From Sporohalobacter salinus (lineage in GTDB: Bacteria; Bacillota; Halanaerobiia; Halobacteroidales; Acetohalobiaceae), in the NCBI RefSeq assembly GCF_016908635.1, contig NZ_JAFBEG010000010.1, positions 1 through 64,000 of the forward strand: a stretch of DNA of 64,000 nucleotides. The letters are read 5' to 3'. Within the stretch, counting starts at the first letter, position 1. Every line of letters starts with the position of its first letter. Below, one piece after another: positions 16,461 through 24,433 of the stretch. The position numbers and the translations under genes are program-made. Under the pieces are notes generated by a model. The model did not search any database. It saw only the letters and a program-made list of their open reading frames with translations, and was not told where the DNA came from.

Positions 16461-17390
16461 ATGAAAAAATCAATTCTAAAATTTCTTGTATTAATAATGT
16501 TAGTAACTATTTTTACATATCCTGTTACAGCTAGTAATGTTGAAGAACCTATTGTTTTTGGAGAAGCTGATTGGCCAGGTATTTGGGGTAAAGATGCAGT
16601 AGTAGAACATATTCTTGAAAGCATAGGCTATAAGGTGGAGATTAAAACAGTTAAAAATGTTATTATTTATAATAGAATGGCTGATAAAGAAATAGATGTT
16701 TATTTAGGGAGTTGGATGCCTTCTGATAAGCCAATTCGCGATAAATTAAAAGGTCAAATCAAGATAGTACAAACCAATCTTGATGAAGGATTATATACGT
16801 TAGGAGTTCCTAAGTATGTTTGGGAAGCAGGAGTAAGATCATTTGCTGATTTAGATAAGTATGCAGAAAAATTTGATCATAAAATATATGCTGGTCCTAT
16901 TGGCTGGGAGTTTACAAAGCAGATAAAAAAAGCTATTAAAAATGATACATATGGCTTAGGGGATTGGAAGCTAGTAAATTCAAGTCAGACTGCTATGATA
17001 GCAAATATGAAAAGAAGCGTAAAGAAAGAAAATTGGATTGTTACTCTTGCCTGGAAACCTCACTGGATGAATTATGTAATGGACATAAAGTATCTTAAAG
17101 ATCCTAAAAATGTTTGGGTTAATGCTGAATCTAGGGTAAATACTATTACTAGAGTTGGTTTTAAACAAGACCACCCCCAAGTTCATAAGTTTTTAACTCA
17201 ATTTAAAGTGACTAATGATATGAGTAATAAGTGGATATATTATATTGGTTATAAGGACCAAGAGCCTGAAAAAGCAGCACAAAAATGGGTTGAGAATAAT
17301 TTAAACATCATAAAAAGTTGGCTTAATGGAGTAAAAGCTAAAAATGGTAAGGATGCATTCAAAGTTTTAAAGAATAGAATAAATAATTAA
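16461..17390 (+). CDS. Periplasmic glycine betaine/choline-type binding protein
   Basis: A 309-residue OpuAC-family (PF04069) solute-binding protein. A classical signal peptide (about 1-25, ending TYPVTAS) has no lipobox cysteine, so the mature protein is free in a periplasm, in keeping with a diderm cell. The ligand domain starts IVFGEADWPGIWGKD and contains several tryptophans (WMPSDKP, DWKLVN, WKPHWMNY, NVWVN), the aromatic cage that holds quaternary ammonium groups. WPG...K and the DVYLGSWMP motif resemble ChoX/ProX proteins. No ATPase or permease gene is adjacent. In a halophile it would collect betaine or choline as osmolyte or carbon source. Confidence 0.87.
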   Translation: MKKSILKFLVLIMLVTIFTYPVTASNVEEPIVFGEADWPGIWGKDAVVEHILESIGYKVEIKTVKNVIIYNRMADKEIDVYLGSWMPSDKPIRDKLKGQIKIVQTNLDEGLYTLGVPKYVWEAGVRSFADLDKYAEKFDHKIYAGPIGWEFTKQIKKAIKNDTYGLGDWKLVNSSQTAMIANMKRSVKKENWIVTLAWKPHWMNYVMDIKYLKDPKNVWVNAESRVNTITRVGFKQDHPQVHKFLTQFKVTNDMSNKWIYYIGYKDQEPEKAAQKWVENNLNIIKSWLNGVKAKNGKDAFKVLKNRINN

Positions 17391-17476
17391 GTTAACGATG
17401 GCTAAATTTTTGTTTCTAGAGATGTTGTTTGGTGTAATTATATAAATTGAAAGAGTATATGACTGGGGGGATTATA

Positions 17477-19114
17477 GTGGCAAAGAAATCAGAGCAAGTT
17501 GGAGCTGATCTAGTTGTAAAAAGTTTAGAAGACCTTCAAGTAGAAACAGTATTTGGGATTCCTGGAATTCATAATCTTGATATTTATGATTCACTTATAT
17601 CCAGTAATGTAGAACATGTAACGGCAAGGCATGAACAAGGAGCTGGATTTATGGCTGATGGATATGCTAGGACTAATGGAAAACCTGGTGTATGTTTAGT
17701 TATTTCCGGGCCAGGATTAACAAATATAATTACTCCTATGGGGCAAGCAATGGCTGATTCAGTTCCTATGGTAGTAATATCCAGTCAATTACCTACTTCT
17801 GATTTAGGTCAGGGAACAGGATTTCTTCATGAAATTAAAAATTCTACATATTTAACAAAAAGTGTAGCTAAGAAAAGCAAGAGGGTAATGCATAAGGATA
17901 AAATTGGAGCAAGTATTAAAGAAGCATATCATTTATCAATGACTGGACGACCGGGTCCTGTACATGTAGAAGTTCCATTAGATGTACTGCAAACTCCTAT
18001 ATCTAATAAGCAATTATCAATAAATAATAACTCAATTTCTTATAATCCTTGGGAAGATTTAAATCAAGATGACAAAATTGACTCTACTGTAAACTTACTT
18101 CAAAAGGCTGATAAGCCGATAATTATTGCTGGCGGAGGTAGTAGCCAGTCTACAGAAGAATTAAAGAAATTAGTTGAAAGGTTAAAAGCACCTGTGGTAC
18201 AGACTGTTGCTGGAAAAGGAGTTATTTCTGAAAAGCATCCGCTGTGTTTGGGGGCTAGTATAAAGTTTAATAGTATTCAGAAAAGAATTAAGAATTCTGA
18301 TTGTGTGCTAGCAGTTGGTACTGAACTTGCGCCAACAGATCTAGAAAGTACAGACTTAAAGATAGAGGGTACACTCATTCAGATTGATATTGATCCAGGT
18401 AATTTTCAGCGAAACTTTCCTGCAGATATTTCTTTACGAGGAAATGCGCTGCAAATGTTAAGTAAAATAAATGATAAGCTTAATTTAAAAGGTATTGATA
18501 ATAATAAACTGCAAGTGGAACAAATAAGATATAGCAAAGAGGAATTAATTAGTCATAGAAGAGTAAAAGAGTCGGAATTAGATTTTACTTTAAATGTGTT
18601 GGAGGTTATTAGAGAAGTTATTTCAGATGATGGTATTTTGGTGGCAGATATGACTTCGCCTGCTTATGTAGCTAGAAGCGAATATCCGGCACATAAACCG
18701 CAGACTTTCTTGCATCCGATAGGTTATGGAACTTTAGGTTATGCTTTACCTGCTGCAGTAGGAGCAAAGTTTGCTGATCCTAAAAAGGAGATTGTAGCTT
18801 TAGCAGGAGATGGTGGATTTCAATTTACAATGCAGGAATTAGGAGTTCTTTTGGAATATGAATTCACTTTACCTATTATCATTTGGAATAATGGAGGTTT
18901 TGGAGAAATTAGAAAGAATGAAAAGATGCGTCACCCAGGTGAAACTATTGCAGTTAATCATAAGAATCCAAATTTGAAGGATTTAGCTAGATCTTATGAA
19001 TTTTCTTTTTCTTCTGTTAGTAAGTCTTCTGAACTGAAGTTGGCTTTAGAAGGAGCATTAACAAAATATAAATCAGAAATTATTGAAATTGATGTTAATA
19101 AAAGGGAGGGTTAA
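17477..19114 (+). CDS. Thiamine diphosphate-dependent decarboxylase (acetolactate-synthase-like)
   Basis: About 545 residues in the three-domain ThDP fold. The N-terminal domain has the catalytic glutamate in ARHEQGAGFMADGYAR and ISGPGLTN; the middle domain covers about 195-330; the C-terminal domain carries the cofactor motif GDGGFQFTMQE...NNGGFGEI. FAD-binding residues of true acetolactate synthase are not obvious, and no ilvN follows, so a 2-oxo acid decarboxylase (for example AruI-like, acting on 2-ketoarginine) is more likely. The aminotransferase five bases downstream would supply or use the oxo acid. GTG 17477 is chosen for its GGGGGG site; the upstream TTG lacks one. Confidence 0.82.
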   Translation: MAKKSEQVGADLVVKSLEDLQVETVFGIPGIHNLDIYDSLISSNVEHVTARHEQGAGFMADGYARTNGKPGVCLVISGPGLTNIITPMGQAMADSVPMVVISSQLPTSDLGQGTGFLHEIKNSTYLTKSVAKKSKRVMHKDKIGASIKEAYHLSMTGRPGPVHVEVPLDVLQTPISNKQLSINNNSISYNPWEDLNQDDKIDSTVNLLQKADKPIIIAGGGSSQSTEELKKLVERLKAPVVQTVAGKGVISEKHPLCLGASIKFNSIQKRIKNSDCVLAVGTELAPTDLESTDLKIEGTLIQIDIDPGNFQRNFPADISLRGNALQMLSKINDKLNLKGIDNNKLQVEQIRYSKEELISHRRVKESELDFTLNVLEVIREVISDDGILVADMTSPAYVARSEYPAHKPQTFLHPIGYGTLGYALPAAVGAKFADPKKEIVALAGDGGFQFTMQELGVLLEYEFTLPIIIWNNGGFGEIRKNEKMRHPGETIAVNHKNPNLKDLARSYEFSFSSVSKSSELKLALEGALTKYKSEIIEIDVNKREG

Positions 19115-19119
19115 AATTA

Positions 19120-20223
19120 GTGGTGGATGAAATTCGTAGAACTATAAAGAATTTGCCTCCTTATGAGCATGGTAAAACAATTAAAGAGCTAAAAAAAGAA
19201 TTTGGTTTGGATAAAATAGCAAAGTTATGTTTTAATGAAAATCCATATGCTCCTTATCCCAGTTGCTTAAAGGCTATGAAAAAGGAACTTGAAAACTTAA
19301 ATTATTATCCGGATGCAAATTATATAGAATTAAAAGAATCAATAGGTAGAAAGCTTAGCGTGCCCAAAAAGAATATTGCTTTATCACATGGAGCAGTGGG
19401 AATTTTAGAAATATTGAGTAAACTATTTATTAAAAAAGGAACTGAAGTTATTATTCCAGAATCGACTTATGGTTTATATGAAGATTTATCTAAAGGATTA
19501 GGAGCAGTAGTGAAGGAAGTTCCTTTAGCTTCTGATAGAATAAATGTAGAAGTCATTTTAGACCAAATAACTTCAGAAACTAAATTAATTTGGCTTTGTA
19601 ATCCTCATAATCCTACAGGAACAATTATTAATGGCAATGATTTCGAACACTTTTTGAATCAACTTCCAGAACATGTATGGGTTGTAGTTGATGAAGCTTA
19701 TTATGAGTTTACTAATACTGAAGAATTTCCTAATACTATTACTACAATTAAAGAAGGGAAGAATGTAATTGCAGTGCGAACTTTTTCTAAGGCTTATGGT
19801 ATGGCTGGGCTTAGACTTGGCTATGCTATTGCTGATCAAGTAATAATAGGAGCAGTTAAGCAAGCTAGTCAACCATTTAATACTAATAAAGCGGCTCTTG
19901 TAGGAGCTAAAGCTGTTTTAAAAGATGGAAGTTATTTTGAAGAAGCTGTCAATAAAATAAATAATAGTAAGAAGAATCTAATTTCTGAACTAAGAAGCAT
20001 GGGATGTCAGGTACTTCCTTCTCATACCAATTTTGTATTTTTTCGTACCCCCTATCCTGCTGATGAAATTTCTGAAGAATTATTACAAAAGGGGATTATG
20101 GTAGCTGCTGGGAGCAGGTGGAATTATGATAGAGGAATTAGAGTTTCTATAGGAAAACCGGAAGAAAATAAAAAATTTCTAAAAGAATTAAAAAGGATTA
20201 TTAATAAAAAGAAGAATAAATAA
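19120..20223 (+). CDS. HisC-like class I/II aminotransferase
   Basis: A 367-residue PLP enzyme of the histidinol-phosphate/aromatic aminotransferase group. Motifs: NENPYAPYP at the N-terminus, CNPHNPTG (about 163-170), VVDEAYYEF, and the Schiff-base lysine in RTFSKAYGMAGLRLGYA (K224). C-terminal RVSIGKPEEN binds the substrate carboxylate. There is no histidine operon here. It directly follows the ThDP decarboxylase (GGGAGGG then GTG), so the two probably work in sequence, as transaminase plus 2-oxo acid decarboxylase in an amino-acid degradation or amine/aldehyde pathway. Two GTG starts three bases apart are both possible. Confidence 0.85.
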   Translation: MVDEIRRTIKNLPPYEHGKTIKELKKEFGLDKIAKLCFNENPYAPYPSCLKAMKKELENLNYYPDANYIELKESIGRKLSVPKKNIALSHGAVGILEILSKLFIKKGTEVIIPESTYGLYEDLSKGLGAVVKEVPLASDRINVEVILDQITSETKLIWLCNPHNPTGTIINGNDFEHFLNQLPEHVWVVVDEAYYEFTNTEEFPNTITTIKEGKNVIAVRTFSKAYGMAGLRLGYAIADQVIIGAVKQASQPFNTNKAALVGAKAVLKDGSYFEEAVNKINNSKKNLISELRSMGCQVLPSHTNFVFFRTPYPADEISEELLQKGIMVAAGSRWNYDRGIRVSIGKPEENKKFLKELKRIINKKKNK

Positions 20224-20232
20224 TAAGTTAGT

Positions 20233-20272
20233 AAAGAGCTGGTAATTAAAATATTATCCAGCTCTTTTTTTG
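20233..20272 (+). terminator. Rho-independent terminator
   Basis: Stem AAAGAGCTGG / CCAGCTCTTT with a 15-base loop and seven T. Confidence 0.85.
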
Positions 20273-20451
20273 ATATTAATAATGTATTTTAAATATTAAA
20301 GAAAGAAGTGATATTATTGAAAATTAAAAGTTAAGTTTTAAGGTAAGATTTATATATAATCTTTAATTTTATAGTTTAATTTAGTATAATTAAGAAGTAA
20401 AAGGAATTTTAGGAATAGGTAATAGTTTTGAAGAAGGAGGAATGGTAATAC

Positions 20452-20550
20452 ATGGGAGAAATTATTACTGGAATAGCTACAGGAGCTGGTATAGGAATTG
20501 TAGTTGGTTATTTAGGAATGAGGATTTATTTGAAGATGAAAGATAATTAA
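20452..20550 (+). CDS. 32-residue small membrane peptide
   Basis: A short frame, MGEIITGIATGAGIGIVVGY followed by a basic tail ending LKMKDN. It has one glycine-rich membrane helix with positive-inside ending. AGGAGG lies 11 bases before the ATG. The size and the strong ribosome site make a real small protein plausible. It sits alone between two unrelated units. Confidence 0.5.
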   Translation: MGEIITGIATGAGIGIVVGYLGMRIYLKMKDN

Positions 20551-20650
20551 GGATTAAGTTCAGATTATCTATAGGAATATTGTCATATAATAATTATAGA
20601 TTTATTGAAGTTATTTTAGATTAATATGATATTTTTATTGAGGTGATAAA

Positions 20651-21124
20651 ATGAAGATTAATAGCAAATTAATTACTAAAATAGCTGGAGTAGCAGCTAT
20701 ATATGCAGTATTGACTATTTTATTGGCACCAATTAGTTATGGAGCAATTCAAGTAAGAATAGCCGAAGCTTTAACTTTATTACCTTTCTTTTTAGGTAAT
20801 TGGGCAGCAGTTGGTTTATGGATTGGATGTATTTTTGCTAATATGTTTGGTGGTTTAGGTTTAATAGATATTATTGGAGGTAGTACTTTAACGTTAGTTG
20901 CTGGTTTATTTACAGCTAGAGCTAATAATATATGGGAAGCTGGTATTTATCCTGTTGTAATTAATGCCTTTGGAGTAGGACTAATTTTAAATCGTACTTT
21001 AGGACTGCCTTATTGGAGTACGAGTTTTTATGTAGGAATAGGGGAATTAATATCTGTTTATATCGTAGGTGTACCTGCAATTAGTATAACTATGAAGAAA
21101 ATTGGTAGTATATTTAATACTTAA
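20651..21124 (+). CDS. queT: QueT-type ECF transporter S component
   Basis: A 157-residue membrane protein with five or six helices. The LAPISYGAIQVRIAEALTLLPFFLG segment near residues 25-48 is the hallmark of the QueT family, the substrate-binding component of energy-coupling-factor transporters for queuosine precursors (preQ0/preQ1). The ATPase and T subunits are shared ones encoded elsewhere. No preQ1 riboswitch could be recognised in the 100 bases upstream. The ATG follows GAGGTGAT. Confidence 0.85.
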   Translation: MKINSKLITKIAGVAAIYAVLTILLAPISYGAIQVRIAEALTLLPFFLGNWAAVGLWIGCIFANMFGGLGLIDIIGGSTLTLVAGLFTARANNIWEAGIYPVVINAFGVGLILNRTLGLPYWSTSFYVGIGELISVYIVGVPAISITMKKIGSIFNT

Positions 21125-21148
21125 AATTCAATTAAAGGAGGCAGCTTT

Positions 21149-21607
21149 ATGGGGCAAGATAAAGAATTATATATGACAATAGGATTGCCGCGTAGTGGAA
21201 AATCTACCTGGATTGAGAAAAATGCAGAAGATGGAGTAGTTGTTTCTGCTGATTCTCTACGAAAGAAAGTATATGGACAGAGATTTTGGGAAGATGGTGA
21301 GGGATTACTTTGGTGGATTAGAGGAATTTTTCTAAGAGAACTGCTTGAACAAGGAGTTAAAATTTATATTGATGAAACAAATGTAACTAAAGAGCGGCGA
21401 TCTAAGATAATTGGTCTTGCACATGAATATGGTTATGAAGTAATTGGAATTTGGATTGGAACTGACAAGGAAAGCTGTCTTAATAGATGTCGAGAAATAT
21501 CCATAGAAGAGTATAAATTGATGAAACCAGCGATTGAACAGATGGCTGCTACGTTTAAAAAGCCAACCAAAGATGAAGGTTTTAAAGAGATAATTAAAGA
21601 TAAATAA
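21149..21607 (+). CDS. P-loop kinase (polynucleotide-kinase-like AAA_33)
   Basis: A 152-residue P-loop NTPase. Walker A is GLPRSGKSTW (residues 13-22); VVSADSLRKKVYG corresponds to the Asp-Ser/Arg motif after strand 2; IYIDETNVTKERR is a Walker-B-like strand with the catalytic region; IGIWIGTDKESCLNRCR is the lid region. This order is that of T4 polynucleotide kinase-like and related small ATP-binding kinases. The substrate is unknown. It is 24 bases after the queT-like gene, so it may be in the same transcript. Confidence 0.75.
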   Translation: MGQDKELYMTIGLPRSGKSTWIEKNAEDGVVVSADSLRKKVYGQRFWEDGEGLLWWIRGIFLRELLEQGVKIYIDETNVTKERRSKIIGLAHEYGYEVIGIWIGTDKESCLNRCREISIEEYKLMKPAIEQMAATFKKPTKDEGFKEIIKDK

Positions 21608-21682
21608 GCTAATTGACATAGCTTTTAAAATGTGTTATCATTATCTAAAGAATTAAAAATAATTGAATAATTTTATATGTTG

Positions 21683-21802
21683 CTCTCTTATCAAGAGTGG
21701 TGGAGGGACTGGCCCTTTGAAGCCCGGCAACCTTCCCAGATTATAATCTGGGAAGTGGTGCCAACTCCTGCAATGTTATTATGACATTGGAAGATAAGAG
21801 AG
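21683..21802 (+). ncRNA. SAM-I (S-box) riboswitch
   Basis: All conserved S-box parts are visible: P1 CTCTCTTATC / GATAAGAGAG (21683-21692, 21793-21802), AAGAGTGGTGGAGGGACTGGCCC, written in parts as AAGAGTGGTGGAGGGA and CTGGCCC, then TGAAGCCCGGCAACC, a long P3 CTTCCCAGATT / AATCTGGGAAG, and GGTGCCAACTCC. It binds S-adenosylmethionine and, when bound, favours the terminator that follows, shutting off homocysteine/methionine synthesis. Confidence 0.96.
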
Positions 21803-21819
21803 GTGAAGATCTAGCGATT

Positions 21820-21856
21820 AAAGCCTCTTCTTATCTGATTAAGAAGGGGCTTTTTA
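21820..21856 (+). terminator. Riboswitch-controlled terminator
   Basis: Stem AAGCCTCTTCTTA / TAAGAAGGGGCTT with T5. The left half can also pair with the P1 strand, giving the antiterminator in the absence of SAM. Confidence 0.85.
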
Positions 21857-21895
21857 GTTTTTGGTAAACTTCAAATTATGATTGGAGGAATAAAA

Positions 21896-23086
21896 ATGAC
21901 AAATGAAAAGAATTTAGGGTTTGATACGTTATCTGTTCATGCAGGTTATGAACCAGAACCTACAACAGGTTCACGAGCAGTTCCTATTTATCAGACAACA
22001 TCTTATGTATTTGATGATGCTGAACATGCTGCTCAATTATTTGCTCAAGAAAAAGAGGGAAATATCTATACTAGACTAGGTAACCCAACTAATGCAGTAT
22101 TTGAAAAACGAGTAGCGGTATTGGAAGGTGGAGAAGCAGGGTTAGCTATAGCTTCAGGAATGGCAGCTATAAATTTAACCGTCTTAACACTGTTAGAATC
22201 TGGTGATGAAATTGTTGCTTCTAGATCTATTTATGGTGGTACTTTTCATTTATTTACTGAAACCCTTCCTAAATATGGAATCGAAACTACCTTTGTTGAT
22301 CCAGACAGTTTAGAAGGTTGGAAAGCAGCAATTACGGAGGACACAAAGATTATCTATTTAGAATCCCCAGGGAATCCATTATTAGATTTAGTAGATATCA
22401 AAGCAGTATCTGAGATTGCTCATAAATATAATATTAAAGTAGTTGTTGATAATACCTTTAATACTCCGTATTTGTCTCAACCTTTAAGTTTAGGAGCAGA
22501 TATTGTTATTCATTCAGCAACCAAATATATCGGCGGTCACGGTAATTCAATAGGCGGAATTATTGTTGGACCTGAAGATTTAATTACGGATATGAGAAGC
22601 GAAGGGTATCGCGATACTGGACCGGCATTAAGTCCAATGAATTCTTGGCTGTTTATTCAGGGACTAGAGACTTTGTCATTGCGGATGAAAAAACATTGTA
22701 AAAATGCTCAAGAAATAGCAGAATGGTTAGAAGACCATCCTAAGGTAGAGTGGGTACGATATCCTGGTCTTGAAAGTCATCCGCATCATGAATTGGCTAA
22801 AAAGCAACAGAAGGATTTTGGTGGAATGATCTGTTTTGAAGTTAAGGGCGGTTTAGAAGCAGGTAAAAAATTAATTAATAATGTTAGATTATGTTCTTTA
22901 TTAGCAAATATAGGTGATACTAGGACTTTAATTATTCATCCGGCTTCTACAACTCATGAACAGTTATCAAAAGAAGATCAAAAGAAAGCAGGTATTACGG
23001 AAGGGTTAATCAGATTATCAGTAGGTATTGAAAATGTAGAAGATATTATTGCGGATTTAAGTCAGGCTTTTGCTCAATTAAATTAA
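21896..23086 (+). CDS. metY: O-acetylhomoserine sulfhydrylase
   Basis: About 396 residues, a Cys/Met-metabolism PLP enzyme that makes homocysteine from O-acetylhomoserine and sulfide. Motifs: TLSVHAGYEPEP at the N-terminus, IYTRLGNPTNAVFE, EGGEAGLAIASGMAA, the PLP-stacking tyrosine in IYGGTFHLF, and the Schiff-base lysine in HSATKYIGGHGNSIGG (about K209). The tyrosine-glycine-glycine where methionine lyases have a cysteine marks it as a synthase rather than a lyase. ATG 21896 follows GGAGG. Under the SAM riboswitch, and followed by metX. Confidence 0.93.
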   Translation: MTNEKNLGFDTLSVHAGYEPEPTTGSRAVPIYQTTSYVFDDAEHAAQLFAQEKEGNIYTRLGNPTNAVFEKRVAVLEGGEAGLAIASGMAAINLTVLTLLESGDEIVASRSIYGGTFHLFTETLPKYGIETTFVDPDSLEGWKAAITEDTKIIYLESPGNPLLDLVDIKAVSEIAHKYNIKVVVDNTFNTPYLSQPLSLGADIVIHSATKYIGGHGNSIGGIIVGPEDLITDMRSEGYRDTGPALSPMNSWLFIQGLETLSLRMKKHCKNAQEIAEWLEDHPKVEWVRYPGLESHPHHELAKKQQKDFGGMICFEVKGGLEAGKKLINNVRLCSLLANIGDTRTLIIHPASTTHEQLSKEDQKKAGITEGLIRLSVGIENVEDIIADLSQAFAQLN

Positions 23087-23114
23087 TTATAAAACTAGGG
23101 AAGGAGGTAGTAGG

Positions 23115-24257
23115 TTGAGCATTCCTAGTGAAAAAATAAGTTCAATAAATAGTGTAGGCTTAGTAAAACCAAAGAACTTAACTTTATTTAAAGAAAAAGA
23201 ATTTAATTTTGAATCTGGAGCTAAGTTAAATCAAATAGATGTTACTTATGAGACTTATGGAACTTTGAATTCAAATAAAGATAATGTAATTTTAATCTGT
23301 CATCCTTTAACAGCTAGTGCTCACGCTGCTGGCTGGCATTCTAAAGATGATAAAAAACCTGGTTTATGGGATCCTTTAATCGGACCTGGTAAAGTAATTG
23401 ATACAAATCAATATTATGTAATCTGTAGCAATGTTTTAGGAGGATGTTATGGAACTACAGGTCCTGCTTCAATCAATCCAGAAACTAAAGAAGAATATGG
23501 ACTTAATTTTCCAACGGTAACTATTAAAGATATGGTTAATTTACAGAAAGCTTTAATGGACAAATTAAAAATTGAACATCTTTTTGCTGTAATTGGAGGT
23601 TCAATGGGAGGAATGCAGGCTTTAAAGTGGACTGTTGAATATCCTAGCTTTATAGAAAAAGCTATTCCCATTGGGACATCTGGTCGTTTAAAGGCTAGAA
23701 ATATAGCTTTTAATCAATTAGCGATTGAAGCAATCAAGAATGATCCAGATTGGCAGAATGGAGATTATTATGATTCTGAACAAAAGCCTATTAATGGTAT
23801 GGCTTTGGCTCGTAAGATTGGTATTATTACTTATAGAACTAATAAATCTTTTCAATCTAAATTTGGTAGAGATAGAATAGAGGATAAGGATTTATATAGT
23901 TTGGATAATCAATTCCAGGTTAATAGTTATTTAGATTATCAGGGAGAAAAGTTTATAAATCGTTTTGATGCTAATTCTTATATCTATCTCACCAAGGCTA
24001 TGGATCTTTATGATTTAGGGCGTGGTTATAAGTCTTTTAAAACGGCTTTAAGTAGGATTCAAGCTAAGATTTTATTAATTACTATTAATTCTGATAAGTT
24101 ATTTCCTCCAGAAGAATCAATGGAGTTAGTAAAAGGACTGCAAGAAGTAGGAGGGAAGATAAAACATGATCAAATTAATTCTGAATTTGGTCATGATGCA
24201 TTTTTAATTGAATTTAATAAATTGTATGATCCTATACGGAATTTTCTTCAAGACTAA
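23115..24257 (+). CDS. metX: Homoserine O-acetyltransferase
   Basis: A 380-residue alpha/beta hydrolase-fold acyltransferase that makes O-acetylhomoserine, the substrate of the enzyme encoded just upstream. The nucleophile is S163 in GGSMGGMQALKW; the triad aspartate is in ITINSDKLFPPEE and the histidine in SEFGHDAFLIE near the C-terminus. LICHPLTASAHAAGWH and CSNVLGGCYGTTGP are typical of MetX. Starts at TTG with AAGGAGGT. metY-metX form one SAM-controlled operon. Confidence 0.94.
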   Translation: MSIPSEKISSINSVGLVKPKNLTLFKEKEFNFESGAKLNQIDVTYETYGTLNSNKDNVILICHPLTASAHAAGWHSKDDKKPGLWDPLIGPGKVIDTNQYYVICSNVLGGCYGTTGPASINPETKEEYGLNFPTVTIKDMVNLQKALMDKLKIEHLFAVIGGSMGGMQALKWTVEYPSFIEKAIPIGTSGRLKARNIAFNQLAIEAIKNDPDWQNGDYYDSEQKPINGMALARKIGIITYRTNKSFQSKFGRDRIEDKDLYSLDNQFQVNSYLDYQGEKFINRFDANSYIYLTKAMDLYDLGRGYKSFKTALSRIQAKILLITINSDKLFPPEESMELVKGLQEVGGKIKHDQINSEFGHDAFLIEFNKLYDPIRNFLQD

Positions 24258-24279
24258 GTTATTGCTTAGTCTTTTTTTA
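24250..24279 (+). terminator. Rho-independent terminator of metYX
   Basis: Stem AGACTAAG / CTTAGTCT with TTATTG loop (six bases) and T7. The left arm includes the metX stop codon. Confidence 0.88.
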
Positions 24280-24298
24280 TACTTAATAGTTAATTTAT

Positions 24299-24317
24299 AC
24301 TTAGTCACTTATAACTA
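24299..24317 (+). repeat. Copy 2 of the intergenic dyad motif
   Basis: ACTTAGTCACTTATAACTA, 20 bases after the metX terminator and about 50 bases upstream of a TATAAT (24369-24374) for the next gene. Nearly identical to 12972-12990 and identical to 33876-33894. Confidence 0.6.
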
Positions 24318-24433
24318 AACTTAAATTAAAAATACTAATAAAATTTAATACCTCAAATATATATGATATAATATTATCAAATATAAATTTTATTTTTAAT
24401 ATAAACATATTTTAATTAAAAGGGGAAATTAAA

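Noticed and set aside
20551-20650. Possible preQ1 riboswitch before the queT-like gene
   Set aside because: The conserved preQ1-I hairpin and A-rich tail are not visible.
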